A stretch of 64,000 bases of DNA from the NCBI RefSeq assembly GCF_019112525.1, contig NZ_CP077800.1:868001-932000 (forward strand). The letters are read 5' to 3'. Below the pieces are notes generated by a model. That model ran no database searches. It was not told the origin of the DNA and was given only the letters and a program-made list of their open reading frames with translations. Shown piece by piece: positions 34,121-40,885 of this stretch; positions within the stretch are counted from its first letter, which is position 1; each line of letters opens with the position of its first letter. This stretch comes from Modestobacter sp. L9-4 (GTDB lineage: Bacteria; Actinomycetota; Actinomycetes; Mycobacteriales; Geodermatophilaceae). The position numbers and the translations under genes are program-made.

Positions 34121-35973
34121 CGTCCCCGACCTCGCGGCGCCGTCCGCACCTGCACTGGGGTGCGGACGGCGCCGGGGCCGGGCCGGTCGACGAGCGGGAC
34201 GCCGACGGCTACGCCGACCTGCGCTCCTACGCCCCGATCGGTGACGGCCGCACCATCGCCCTGATCGCCCGCGACGGCCGGATCGACTGGCTGCCGCTGC
34301 CGGAGATGGACGCCCCGCCGGTGTTCGGCGCCCTGCTGGACGCCGAGAACGGCGGCTGCATCGAGCTGTGCCCGGCCGGGGACTTCACCGCGGAGCGTGA
34401 GTACGTCGAGCACACCAACGTGCTGACGACGACGTTCACCACCGCCGCGGGCCGGGTGCGGGTCACCGACTCGCTCAACAGCGGCGTCGCCGGCCGGCTG
34501 CCGTGGTCGGAGCTCGCCCGCCGGATCGAGGGCCTGGAGGGCTCGGTGGCGATGCGCGCCGCCGTCCGCCCGGGCACCGCGCTCAACACCGTCTCCCCCT
34601 GGGTGCACCAGACGTCGCAGGGCCCGGTGCTGCGGGTGGACTCCGTGACCCTGGCCGTGCGCACCCTGGACGCCGACGACGTCACCGCCGGCGACCGGCG
34701 GATCGACGCGGTCTTCACCACCTCGCCGGGCTCCCGGCAGCTGCTGGCGGTGGTCGCCACCGAGAGCGAGCCGCTGTTCCTCCCGCCCGCCGACGCCATC
34801 GACGCCGGAGTCGACCGCACCATCGCCAACTGGGCGGCCTGGAGCCGCACCTTCGACTGGGACGGTCCCTGGGACACCGCCGTCCGGCGCAGCGCGCTCA
34901 CCCTCAAGCTGCTGATCCACGCCGCCAGCGGGTCGATGGTCGCCGCGGCCACCACCGGACTGCCGGAGAACCCGGCGGGCGGCAAGAACTGGGACTACCG
35001 CTACGCGTGGGTGCGTGACTCGGCCTACGCGCTGACCGCGCTGTTCCGGTTCGGGCTGCGCGAGGAGACCCACGGGGCGATCAGCTGGCTGCTCGCCACG
35101 ATCCGCGAGCACGGCCCCGAGCCGCAGGTGGTCTACACCCTGGACGGCGGACTGGTGCCCGAGGCGGCGTTCCGCGACGTCCCGGGCTGGCGGGGCAACA
35201 CCCCGGTCGCCGTGGGCAACAACGCCGCGAGCCAGCTGCAGCTGGGGGTGTTCGGCGACCTGTTCTCCATCGTCGCGCTCTACACCGCCAACGGGAACGT
35301 GCTCGACGCGTACACCGGGCGGCTGCTGGCCGGCATCGCCGACCTGGCCTGCGACCGGTGGCAGAGCAAGGACTCCGGCATGTGGGAGCTGCCCGAGGCC
35401 CGGCACTACACGACCTCCAAGCTCGGGGCCTGGATGGCGCTGACGAAGGCCGTCGAGCTCGCCGAGGGCGGTCACGTGCCCGGCGACGACGCCCGCTGGC
35501 GCAGCGAGGCCGAGCGCATCCGCCGCTGGGTGGAGGACAACTGCTGGTCGGAGGAGAAGGGCGCCTACGTCTGGTACCCCGGCAGCGACCAGTTGGACGC
35601 CTCGATCGTGCTGCACGCGATCAGCGGCTTCGACCGCGGCGAGCGCATGAGCCGCACCCTGGACGCCCTGCGCGCCGAGCTCGGCGACGGCCCGCACCTC
35701 TACCGGTTCAGCGGGGCGGCCGAGGAGGAGGGCACCTTCGTGGCCTGCTCGTTCTGGATGGTCTCCGCGCTCACGCTGTGCGGGCGGGTCGCCGAGGCGC
35801 GGGAGCTGATGGACGAGCTGATGGGCGCCGCCAACGACGTCGGGCTGCTGGCCGAGATGCTCGACCCGCGGTCCGGCGACTTCCTGGGCAACGTCCCGCA
35901 GGCGCTGTCGCACCTGGCGCTGGTCAACGCCGCGATCACCGTGTCGGAGGCGATGGAGTCCGCGGTCGCTTGA
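34117..35973 (+). CDS. Glycoside hydrolase family 15 protein (glucoamylase/trehalase-like)
   Basis: A 618-residue GH15 enzyme from GTG 34117. The N-terminal beta domain contains [27 protein letters not shown], the usual opening. The (alpha/alpha)6 barrel contains [19 protein letters not shown], the signature NWDYR-WxRD motif, and the catalytic Glu pair are probably in [18 protein letters not shown] and the late [31 protein letters not shown] is also conserved. It lacks a signal peptide and so acts inside the cell on trehalose or an alpha-glucan. The GTGA overlap couples it to the SDR. Confidence 0.92.
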   Translation: MTSPTSRRRPHLHWGADGAGAGPVDERDADGYADLRSYAPIGDGRTIALIARDGRIDWLPLPEMDAPPVFGALLDAENGGCIELCPAGDFTAEREYVEHTNVLTTTFTTAAGRVRVTDSLNSGVAGRLPWSELARRIEGLEGSVAMRAAVRPGTALNTVSPWVHQTSQGPVLRVDSVTLAVRTLDADDVTAGDRRIDAVFTTSPGSRQLLAVVATESEPLFLPPADAIDAGVDRTIANWAAWSRTFDWDGPWDTAVRRSALTLKLLIHAASGSMVAAATTGLPENPAGGKNWDYRYAWVRDSAYALTALFRFGLREETHGAISWLLATIREHGPEPQVVYTLDGGLVPEAAFRDVPGWRGNTPVAVGNNAASQLQLGVFGDLFSIVALYTANGNVLDAYTGRLLAGIADLACDRWQSKDSGMWELPEARHYTTSKLGAWMALTKAVELAEGGHVPGDDARWRSEAERIRRWVEDNCWSEEKGAYVWYPGSDQLDASIVLHAISGFDRGERMSRTLDALRAELGDGPHLYRFSGAAEEEGTFVACSFWMVSALTLCGRVAEARELMDELMGAANDVGLLAEMLDPRSGDFLGNVPQALSHLALVNAAITVSEAMESAVA

Positions 35974-36004
35974 CAAACTGGCTTGCCGATGTGGCAATGG
36001 CCCG
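35970..36004 (+). promoter_or_regulatory. Promoter and inverted-repeat operator of the XRE-cupin gene
   Basis: A consensus -35 TTGACA (35970-35975) spans the GH15 stop codon. After 17 nt comes GGCAAT (35993-35998) as a weak -10. TTGCC-gatgt-GGCAA (35983-35997) is an inverted repeat inside the promoter, a natural operator for autorepression. The ATG at 36005 falls at the expected +1, so the message would be leaderless. Confidence 0.6.
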
Positions 36005-36592
36005 ATGAGCGACGTCGACGCCGTCCTGCAGTCGGTCGGTCCGCGGCTGCGGGCCGCCCGGCTGCAGCGGGACACCACCCTCACCCAGCTGTCGGAGACC
36101 ACCGGCATCTCGATCAGCACGCTGTCCCGGCTGGAGTCCGGCCAGCGCCGGGCCACCCTGGAGCTGCTCCTGCCGCTGACCCGCGCGCTGCAGGTGCCGT
36201 TGGACTCCCTGCTCGACGAGCCGGCCTCGACGGACCCGCGGGTGCACCCCCGCCCGGTCGAGCGCAACGGCATGACCATGCTGCCGCTCACCCGGCGCCC
36301 CGGCGGGCTGCAGGCCTACAAGATGATCATCCCGCCGGGGCTGCCGACCGGGGACCTCGAGCTGCGCACCCACGAGGGCTACGAGTGGCTGTACGTGCTC
36401 AACGGGCGGTTCGTGCTGCACCTCGGCACCCAGGAGCTGGTGCTCATGCCCGGTGAGGTCGTCGAGTTCGACACCCACGTGCCGCACCTGCTGTCCAACC
36501 CCGGACCGGCGCCGGTCGAGCTGCTCGCGCTGTTCGGCCCGCAGGGCGAGCGCATGCACGTGCGGGCCCGCCCGGCCCGCGCCGCCGACTGA
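36005..36592 (+). CDS. XRE-family regulator with cupin domain
   Basis: A 195-residue cytoplasmic regulator. Residues 10-65 form an HTH_3 domain (LRAARLQRDTTLTQLSETTG, ISISTLSRLESGQRRA). A cupin-2 domain occupies about 105-185, with THEGYEWLYVLNGRFVLHLG, MPGEVVEFDTHVPHLL and PVELLALFGP. The cupin probably binds a small ligand that changes operator binding. A promoter with an inverted repeat lies directly upstream. Its targets may include itself or the flanking genes. Confidence 0.92.
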   Translation: MSDVDAVLQSVGPRLRAARLQRDTTLTQLSETTGISISTLSRLESGQRRATLELLLPLTRALQVPLDSLLDEPASTDPRVHPRPVERNGMTMLPLTRRPGGLQAYKMIIPPGLPTGDLELRTHEGYEWLYVLNGRFVLHLGTQELVLMPGEVVEFDTHVPHLLSNPGPAPVELLALFGPQGERMHVRARPARAAD

Positions 36593-36600
36593 CCGGCGAC

Positions 36601-36858
36601 TCAGTCGCCGCTGCCCCCACCGCCACCGCCGTCGGACCCGCCACCGGCGCCACCGTCCGAACCGCCGTCGAACCCACCGCCGTGCCCGTGGCCGTGACCC
36701 GGCCCGCTGTCGTAGGAGGCACCGCCGTCGCCGCCCCAGGCGACCGGCGCACCGGAGTCGCCGGAGGACCGGCGAGGCGGCTTGGCCGGGGCCCCCGTGC
36801 GGCGCACCACGACGAACAGCACGACCGCGATCAGCACCAGGACGATCAGGTACTTCAC
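36601..36858 (-). CDS. Small single-pass membrane protein with Gly/His/Asp-rich tail
   Basis: 85 residues from GTG 36858, with GGAGG 7 nt upstream. An N-terminal helix KYLIVLVLIAVVLFVVV anchors it, a basic stretch RRTGAPAKPPRR follows, and the tail is very rich in Gly, Asp, Ser and His (GPGHGHGHGGG). The His-Gly run could bind metal, and the tail is probably disordered. It is convergent with the XRE-cupin gene, with 8 nt between stops. Function unknown. Confidence 0.7.
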   Translation of the reverse strand: MKYLIVLVLIAVVLFVVVRRTGAPAKPPRRSSGDSGAPVAWGGDGGASYDSGPGHGHGHGGGFDGGSDGGAGGGSDGGGGGGSGD

Positions 36859-36981
36859 CGCACACCTCCGGACAGGGTCATGCCGGGAGCCTCCCGTCCC
36901 GGTGCCGTCCGCGCCAGTCCCGCACAGCGAACACTTGGTTGCAGCTTCCAACGAGCGGGACGCCGCGTCGGGGGCGAGGCT

Positions 36982-37016
36982 GGTCCGGGCCGCCGAGACC
37001 GGGCGGCCCGAGGACC
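36982..37016 (+). promoter_or_regulatory. Leader hairpin ahead of the formate/nitrite-type channel gene
   Basis: CGGGCCGCC (36986-36994) pairs with GGCGGCCCG (37002-37010) around a 7-nt loop, and GGTC (36982-36985) pairs with GACC (37013-37016) past a 2-nt bulge. It ends 18 nt before the ATG at 37035. It may tune translation or transcription of the channel gene. Confidence 0.45.
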
Positions 37017-37034
37017 ACGACACCGGAGAAGCAC

Positions 37035-37883
37035 ATGACCGACCGCGAACCGCAGGAGATGGCCCAGGCGGCCGCCGAGACCGGCGCGAAGAAGGTGCAC
37101 CGCAGCTGGGACCGCGTCCTGGTCAGCTCGTTCCTGGCCGGGGCCTACATCGCCTTCGGCGGGCTGGTGGCGATGACCGTCTCCTCCGGCCTCGACCCGG
37201 CCACCTGGGGCACGCTGCCGACACTCTTCCTCGGCGGCGCCTTCACCCTCGGCCTGGTGCTGGTGCTCATCGCCGGCTCCGACCTGGCCACCGGCAACAT
37301 GATGTTCGTCCCGCTGGCCGCGATGAACCGCAAGGTCGGCCTGGGGTCCGTCGCCCGCAACCTGGTCCTGGTGCTGATCGGCAACCTGATCGGCGCGCTG
37401 TTCGTCGCCTACTTCCTGGCCATCCAGACCGGCGTCATCGGGCACGCGGGCTCCAGCGGCACCGCCGGGCTCGTCTACCAGCGGCTGGCCGGGATCGCCA
37501 CGGGCAAGGCCGTCACCGAGTCCCCGTGGCAGACGTTCCTGCGCGGCATGGGCTGCAACTGGCTGGTCTGCCTGGCCGTCTGGATGTCGGTGGCGACCAA
37601 GAACGTCGCCGGGAAGGTCATCGTGATCTTCTTCCCGATCATGGCGTTCGTGGCCATGGGCTTCGACCACGTGGTGGCCAACATGTTCTTCCTGCCGGCG
37701 GCCATCTTCGCCGGCGTCCCGGACGTCACCTGGGGCGAGACGCTGCTGAACTGGCTGCTCGCCGGTGCGGGCAACCTCGTCGGCGCGGTGGTCTTCGTCG
37801 CGACCACCTACTGGTACCTGTTCCTCAAGGACCAGCCGCAGGCAGCGGCACCCGCCGGCGCCCCGGACGCCGAGCGCGCCTGA
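37035..37883 (+). CDS. Formate/nitrite transporter family channel
   Basis: A 282-residue FNT-family protein with six hydrophobic helices. AYIAFGGLVAMTV, LGGAFTLGLVLVLIAGSDLATGNMMFVPLA and WLVCLAVWMSVATKNVAGKVIVIFFPIMAFVAMGFDHVVANMF carry the family's FNT signatures, including the central His (GFDHVVANM) that gates anion passage. FNT pentamers pass formate, nitrite, hydrosulfide or small carboxylates. GGAGA lies upstream of the ATG. It has a leader hairpin, and its stop abuts the convergent small membrane gene with no gap. The substrate is undefined. Confidence 0.93.
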   Translation: MTDREPQEMAQAAAETGAKKVHRSWDRVLVSSFLAGAYIAFGGLVAMTVSSGLDPATWGTLPTLFLGGAFTLGLVLVLIAGSDLATGNMMFVPLAAMNRKVGLGSVARNLVLVLIGNLIGALFVAYFLAIQTGVIGHAGSSGTAGLVYQRLAGIATGKAVTESPWQTFLRGMGCNWLVCLAVWMSVATKNVAGKVIVIFFPIMAFVAMGFDHVVANMFFLPAAIFAGVPDVTWGETLLNWLLAGAGNLVGAVVFVATTYWYLFLKDQPQAAAPAGAPDAERA

Positions 37884-38180
37884 TCAGTCGGTCGGCGCCG
37901 GCCCGTCGGTCGGCGCCGGCCGGTCGGGCCCCGCCGGCGGGTCGATCGGTGCCGGCCCGTCCGCAGCCCGCTTCGCGGCCAGCTCCTGCCGGGTGCGCCA
38001 GGACTCCAGCGCGACATACCCGAAGACGACGACGTAGGCGAAGCTCAGGAACGCCGACCCGTACTCGCCGTCGACGAGGTGCCGGACGAGCTGGACGGCG
38101 TTGTACAGCGACAGGCCCACGCCGAGCAGCTGCACGCCCCAGTTGCCGAGCCAGGGCGGTCGCACAGGTCCGTTTGCCAC
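37884..38180 (-). CDS. Small two-helix membrane protein, 98 aa
   Basis: The N-terminus MANGPVRPPWLGNWGVQLLGVG leads into a first hydrophobic segment (VQLLGVGLSLYNAVQLV), and a second follows (SAFLSFAYVVVFGYVALES). The cytoplasmic tail is charged, then ends in repeats of GPAP(I/T)D. It is convergent with the FNT gene: the two stops are adjacent with no spacer. Function unknown. Confidence 0.65.
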   Translation of the reverse strand: MANGPVRPPWLGNWGVQLLGVGLSLYNAVQLVRHLVDGEYGSAFLSFAYVVVFGYVALESWRTRQELAAKRAADGPAPIDPPAGPDRPAPTDGPAPTD

Positions 38181-38323
38181 CCCGGAACAGTAGCCACCGG
38201 CGTCCCCTCGACGGCGTCCCCGGCGGTGTGCGCCCCTCCGACGGGGTGGCGGCCGACCGAGATCACTGCCTGTCCGGGCGGGGCGGACGAGCGCGGCGGC
38301 GCGCGGTCGGCGATGGTGAGGGG

Positions 38324-39364
38324 ATGAGCACCACGCAGAGCGGCAGTGGATACGTCGAACCCGGCAAGGAGTACCAGCGGGACGCCAACTACATCACCGA
38401 CCGGATCACCGCCGACGGTGCGAGCGGCTGGCCGGTCGAGGCCGGCCGGTACAGACTGGTGATCGCCCGCGCGTGCCCGTGGGCCAACCGCGCGGCGATC
38501 GTCCGGCGGCTGCTCGGTCTGGAGCAGGCGATCTCGATGGGGATCTGCGGCCCCACGCACGACGAGCGCAGCTGGACCTTCGACCTCGACCCCGGCGGCC
38601 GCGACCCGGTGCTGGGCTACGAGCGGCTCCAGGAGGCCTTCTTCGCCCGCGACCCGGAGTACCCGCGCGGCATCACGGTGCCGGCGATGGTCGACCTGCC
38701 CACCAAGGCCGTGGTCACCAACGACTTCATGCAGATGACGCTGGACTTCTCCACCCAGTGGACGCAATTCCACCGCGACGGCGCCCCGGACCTCTACCCC
38801 GAGCACCTGCGGGAGGAGATGGACGAGGTGATGAAGCGGGTCTACACCGAGGTCAACAACGGCGTCTACCGCTGCGGCTTCGCCGGCTCGCAGAAGGCCT
38901 ACGACCGCGCCTACGACCGCCTCTGGACGGCGATGGACTGGCTCGAGGACCGCCTCACCGACATGCGGTACCTGATGGGCGAGACCATCACCGAGGCCGA
39001 CGTCCGGCTGTTCACCACGCTGGCCCGCTTCGACGCCGTCTACCACGGCCACTTCAAGGCCAACCGGCAGAAGCTCACCGAGATGCCGGCACTGTGGGGC
39101 TACGCCCGGGACCTGTTCCAGACCCCGGGGTTCGGTGACACCACCGACTTCCCGCAGATCAAGGAGCACTACTACGTGGTGCACGCCGACATCAACCCGA
39201 CGCAGGTCATCCCGATGGGCCCGGACACGTCGAACTGGCTGACCCCGCACGGCCGCGAGGAGCTCGGCGGCAGCCCGTTCGGCGACGGCACGCCGCCCGG
39301 CCCGGTCGCGGCCGGCGAGGAGGTCCCCGCCGAGCACGGCCCCGGCGGCATCGGCCACCGCTGA
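38324..39364 (+). CDS. Xi-class glutathione S-transferase/glutathionyl-hydroquinone reductase-like
   Basis: A 346-residue protein of the YqjG/ECM4 family. The active-site Cys is in RLVIARACPWANRAAIVRR, the CPWA motif of the Xi class. GYERLQEAFFARDPEYPRGITVPAMVDL and VTNDFMQMTLDFS form the thioredoxin-like part, and NNGVYRCGFAGSQKAYD and LGETIT-like LMGETITEADVRLFTTLARFDAVYHGHFKAN the helical domain. Family members reduce S-thiolated hydroquinones. Actinobacteria generally use mycothiol, so the thiol partner here is probably not glutathione. Its C-terminal 60 residues are Gly/Pro-rich. ATG 38324 is preceded by GAGGGG. Confidence 0.92.
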   Translation: MSTTQSGSGYVEPGKEYQRDANYITDRITADGASGWPVEAGRYRLVIARACPWANRAAIVRRLLGLEQAISMGICGPTHDERSWTFDLDPGGRDPVLGYERLQEAFFARDPEYPRGITVPAMVDLPTKAVVTNDFMQMTLDFSTQWTQFHRDGAPDLYPEHLREEMDEVMKRVYTEVNNGVYRCGFAGSQKAYDRAYDRLWTAMDWLEDRLTDMRYLMGETITEADVRLFTTLARFDAVYHGHFKANRQKLTEMPALWGYARDLFQTPGFGDTTDFPQIKEHYYVVHADINPTQVIPMGPDTSNWLTPHGREELGGSPFGDGTPPGPVAAGEEVPAEHGPGGIGHR

Positions 39365-39415
39365 CCGGTGCGCCCGGCGCCTCCCCCGCGGGGGTGCCGG
39401 GCGCATGCTGGACCG

Positions 39416-40192
39416 GTGAGCACGCTCTCCGCCGGCGACGTCCGGCTCGCGCTCGACCTGCCCAGCGCCGGCCCCGAGCCGCTGACCGGCCGGACGGCGC
39501 TGGCCGCCGTCCTCGGCTACGCGCGGGGGCGGCGGCCGCTGCGGTACCGCTCCCCCAACGAGCGCGAGGGCCGCTGGGTGCAGGTGCCCGCCTTCGGCCA
39601 CGAGCGCTTCGACGCCCGCCCGGTGCCGTCCGGCCCGCTCGGGGACGACGACGTGCTGGTCGCCGAGGGACTGCACGGCCGGCTGGACCCGGAGAGCTGG
39701 ACGGCGGTCCGGCGCGCGCTGGACGAGGCGCAGCCGGTCGCCGACGCGCTGGTCGCCCGTGCCGCCGGGCGGCCGTTCTGGGAGCTGCCGGCCGACGAGC
39801 TGTCGGTGCTGGGCGAGCCGGGCACGGTCGGTGCCGCACTGCGCAACCTGGCGGAGCTGCCCCAGCCGCAGCCCCGGTACGTGCTCGCCGCCCTGCACCA
39901 CCGCCACCCCGAGCTGGTGCCGCTGCTGACCCGGGCGACCTGGCTGCAGAGCGTGGCGCACCTGCGGGAGGGCGACAGTGGCGTGGCCGCGGTCGCCCAC
40001 CGGGAGCTGCGGGCCAACGCCGCCGCGTTCGCCGAGCTGGAGACGGCGGTCGCCGCGCTGCTCCCGGCCGCGCCGCTGACCCGGCTGCGGCTGCACGACC
40101 TGCTGGTCTGGCTGTCCGGCACGCTGCGGCTGCCCACCGCCGTGGCCCTGGGCGAGGGCACCGAGGAGTGGCGCCGGCTCAGCGGGTCGTGA
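39416..40192 (+). CDS. Conserved hypothetical protein (DUF6308-like)
   Basis: A 258-residue soluble protein from GTG 39416. No catalytic motif is evident. Features include a helical GRTALAAVLGYARGRRPLRY, RYRSPNEREGRWV, a mid-region FWELPADELSVLGEPGTVGAALRNLAEL, and a helical C-terminal RLRLHDLLVWLSGTLRLP. This resembles the actinobacterial DUF6308 family by memory only. A CATGCT box lies 6 nt upstream of the GTG. Its end overlaps the convergent GNAT gene by 14 nt. Confidence 0.68.
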   Translation: MSTLSAGDVRLALDLPSAGPEPLTGRTALAAVLGYARGRRPLRYRSPNEREGRWVQVPAFGHERFDARPVPSGPLGDDDVLVAEGLHGRLDPESWTAVRRALDEAQPVADALVARAAGRPFWELPADELSVLGEPGTVGAALRNLAELPQPQPRYVLAALHHRHPELVPLLTRATWLQSVAHLREGDSGVAAVAHRELRANAAAFAELETAVAALLPAAPLTRLRLHDLLVWLSGTLRLPTAVALGEGTEEWRRLSGS

Positions 40193-40784
40193 TCCCCAGG
40201 TAGGTGACCTCCCCTGCGTCGGGGACGGCGATCTCGGTGAACCCGAGCCGGTCGTAGAAGGCACGGGCCGCCCGGTTGGTGGGGACCATCCCGAGGTGCA
40301 GCGCCGGCGCACCGGCTGCGGCGACGGCGGCGCGGAACGTGTCGACCAGCGCCCGGCCGTGTCCGGCGCGCTGGTGGCTGGGCAGCAGGTCGATGTGCAG
40401 GTGGGCCGGGAAGGGCGCGAGCTCGGGCAGCAGCATGCGCTCGGGCCGGTGGCCCAGCGTGAGCATCCGCTCCTCCGCGGTGCACGGCGGGTCCGGTGGC
40501 ACCGGGTACCGCTGGCTCAGCACGGGCACCCAGCGCTCCCGCCAGGTGCGGACGAACGCCGGGGTGTCGGCGGTGCCGATCACGTAGCCGACGACCCGGC
40601 CACCGTCCTCCAGCACGAACGCCCGCTCGGGCTCGAGGTCGACGTAGGGACCGGCGAACAGGTCGGGCATCAGGTCGTCGGTCGACCACTGCCCACGGGC
40701 GTCGCCCCCGGCGTCGGCGGTGCGCGTGCAGACGTCGTACACCGCGGCCCGGTCGGCGGGCCGGTACGGGCGGATCGTCGCCAC
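40179..40784 (-). CDS. GNAT-family N-acetyltransferase
   Basis: A 201-residue GNAT from GTG 40784 with AGGAG 7 nt upstream. TIRPYRPADRAAVYDVCTRT opens the fold, ERAFVLEDGGRVVGYVIGTAD is the beta2-beta3 hairpin, and HLHIDLLPSHQRAGHGRALVDTFRAAV holds the acetyl-CoA loop (QRAGHG). The late GMVPTNRAARAFYDRLGF is the standard end. The insertion between about 85 and 125 recalls acetyltransferases near O-GlcNAcase-like proteins. The substrate is unknown. Confidence 0.9.
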   Translation of the reverse strand: MATIRPYRPADRAAVYDVCTRTADAGGDARGQWSTDDLMPDLFAGPYVDLEPERAFVLEDGGRVVGYVIGTADTPAFVRTWRERWVPVLSQRYPVPPDPPCTAEERMLTLGHRPERMLLPELAPFPAHLHIDLLPSHQRAGHGRALVDTFRAAVAAAGAPALHLGMVPTNRAARAFYDRLGFTEIAVPDAGEVTYLGITTR

Positions 40785-40828
40785 CTGCTGCTCCTGACGT
40801 CGGGCCGCCCATCCTGCCCGGGAACGCA

Positions 40829-40868
40829 CCGACGGCGGCGCCCCGCGGGTGCGGGACGCCGCCGTCGG
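40829..40868 (-). terminator. Hairpin after the ExeM/NucH nuclease gene
   Basis: CCGACGGCGGCG (40829-40840) pairs with 40857-40868, and inside it CCCGC pairs with GCGGG around a GGGT loop, with one C/A mismatch. It lies 17 nt after the nuclease stop and before the GNAT start. Confidence 0.7.
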
Positions 40869-40885
40869 CGGGTGGTCGGGTGGGG

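Noticed and set aside
39394-40203. Alternate frame over the DUF6308-like gene
   Set aside because: Arg/Ala/Gly-rich composition typical of a shifted frame.
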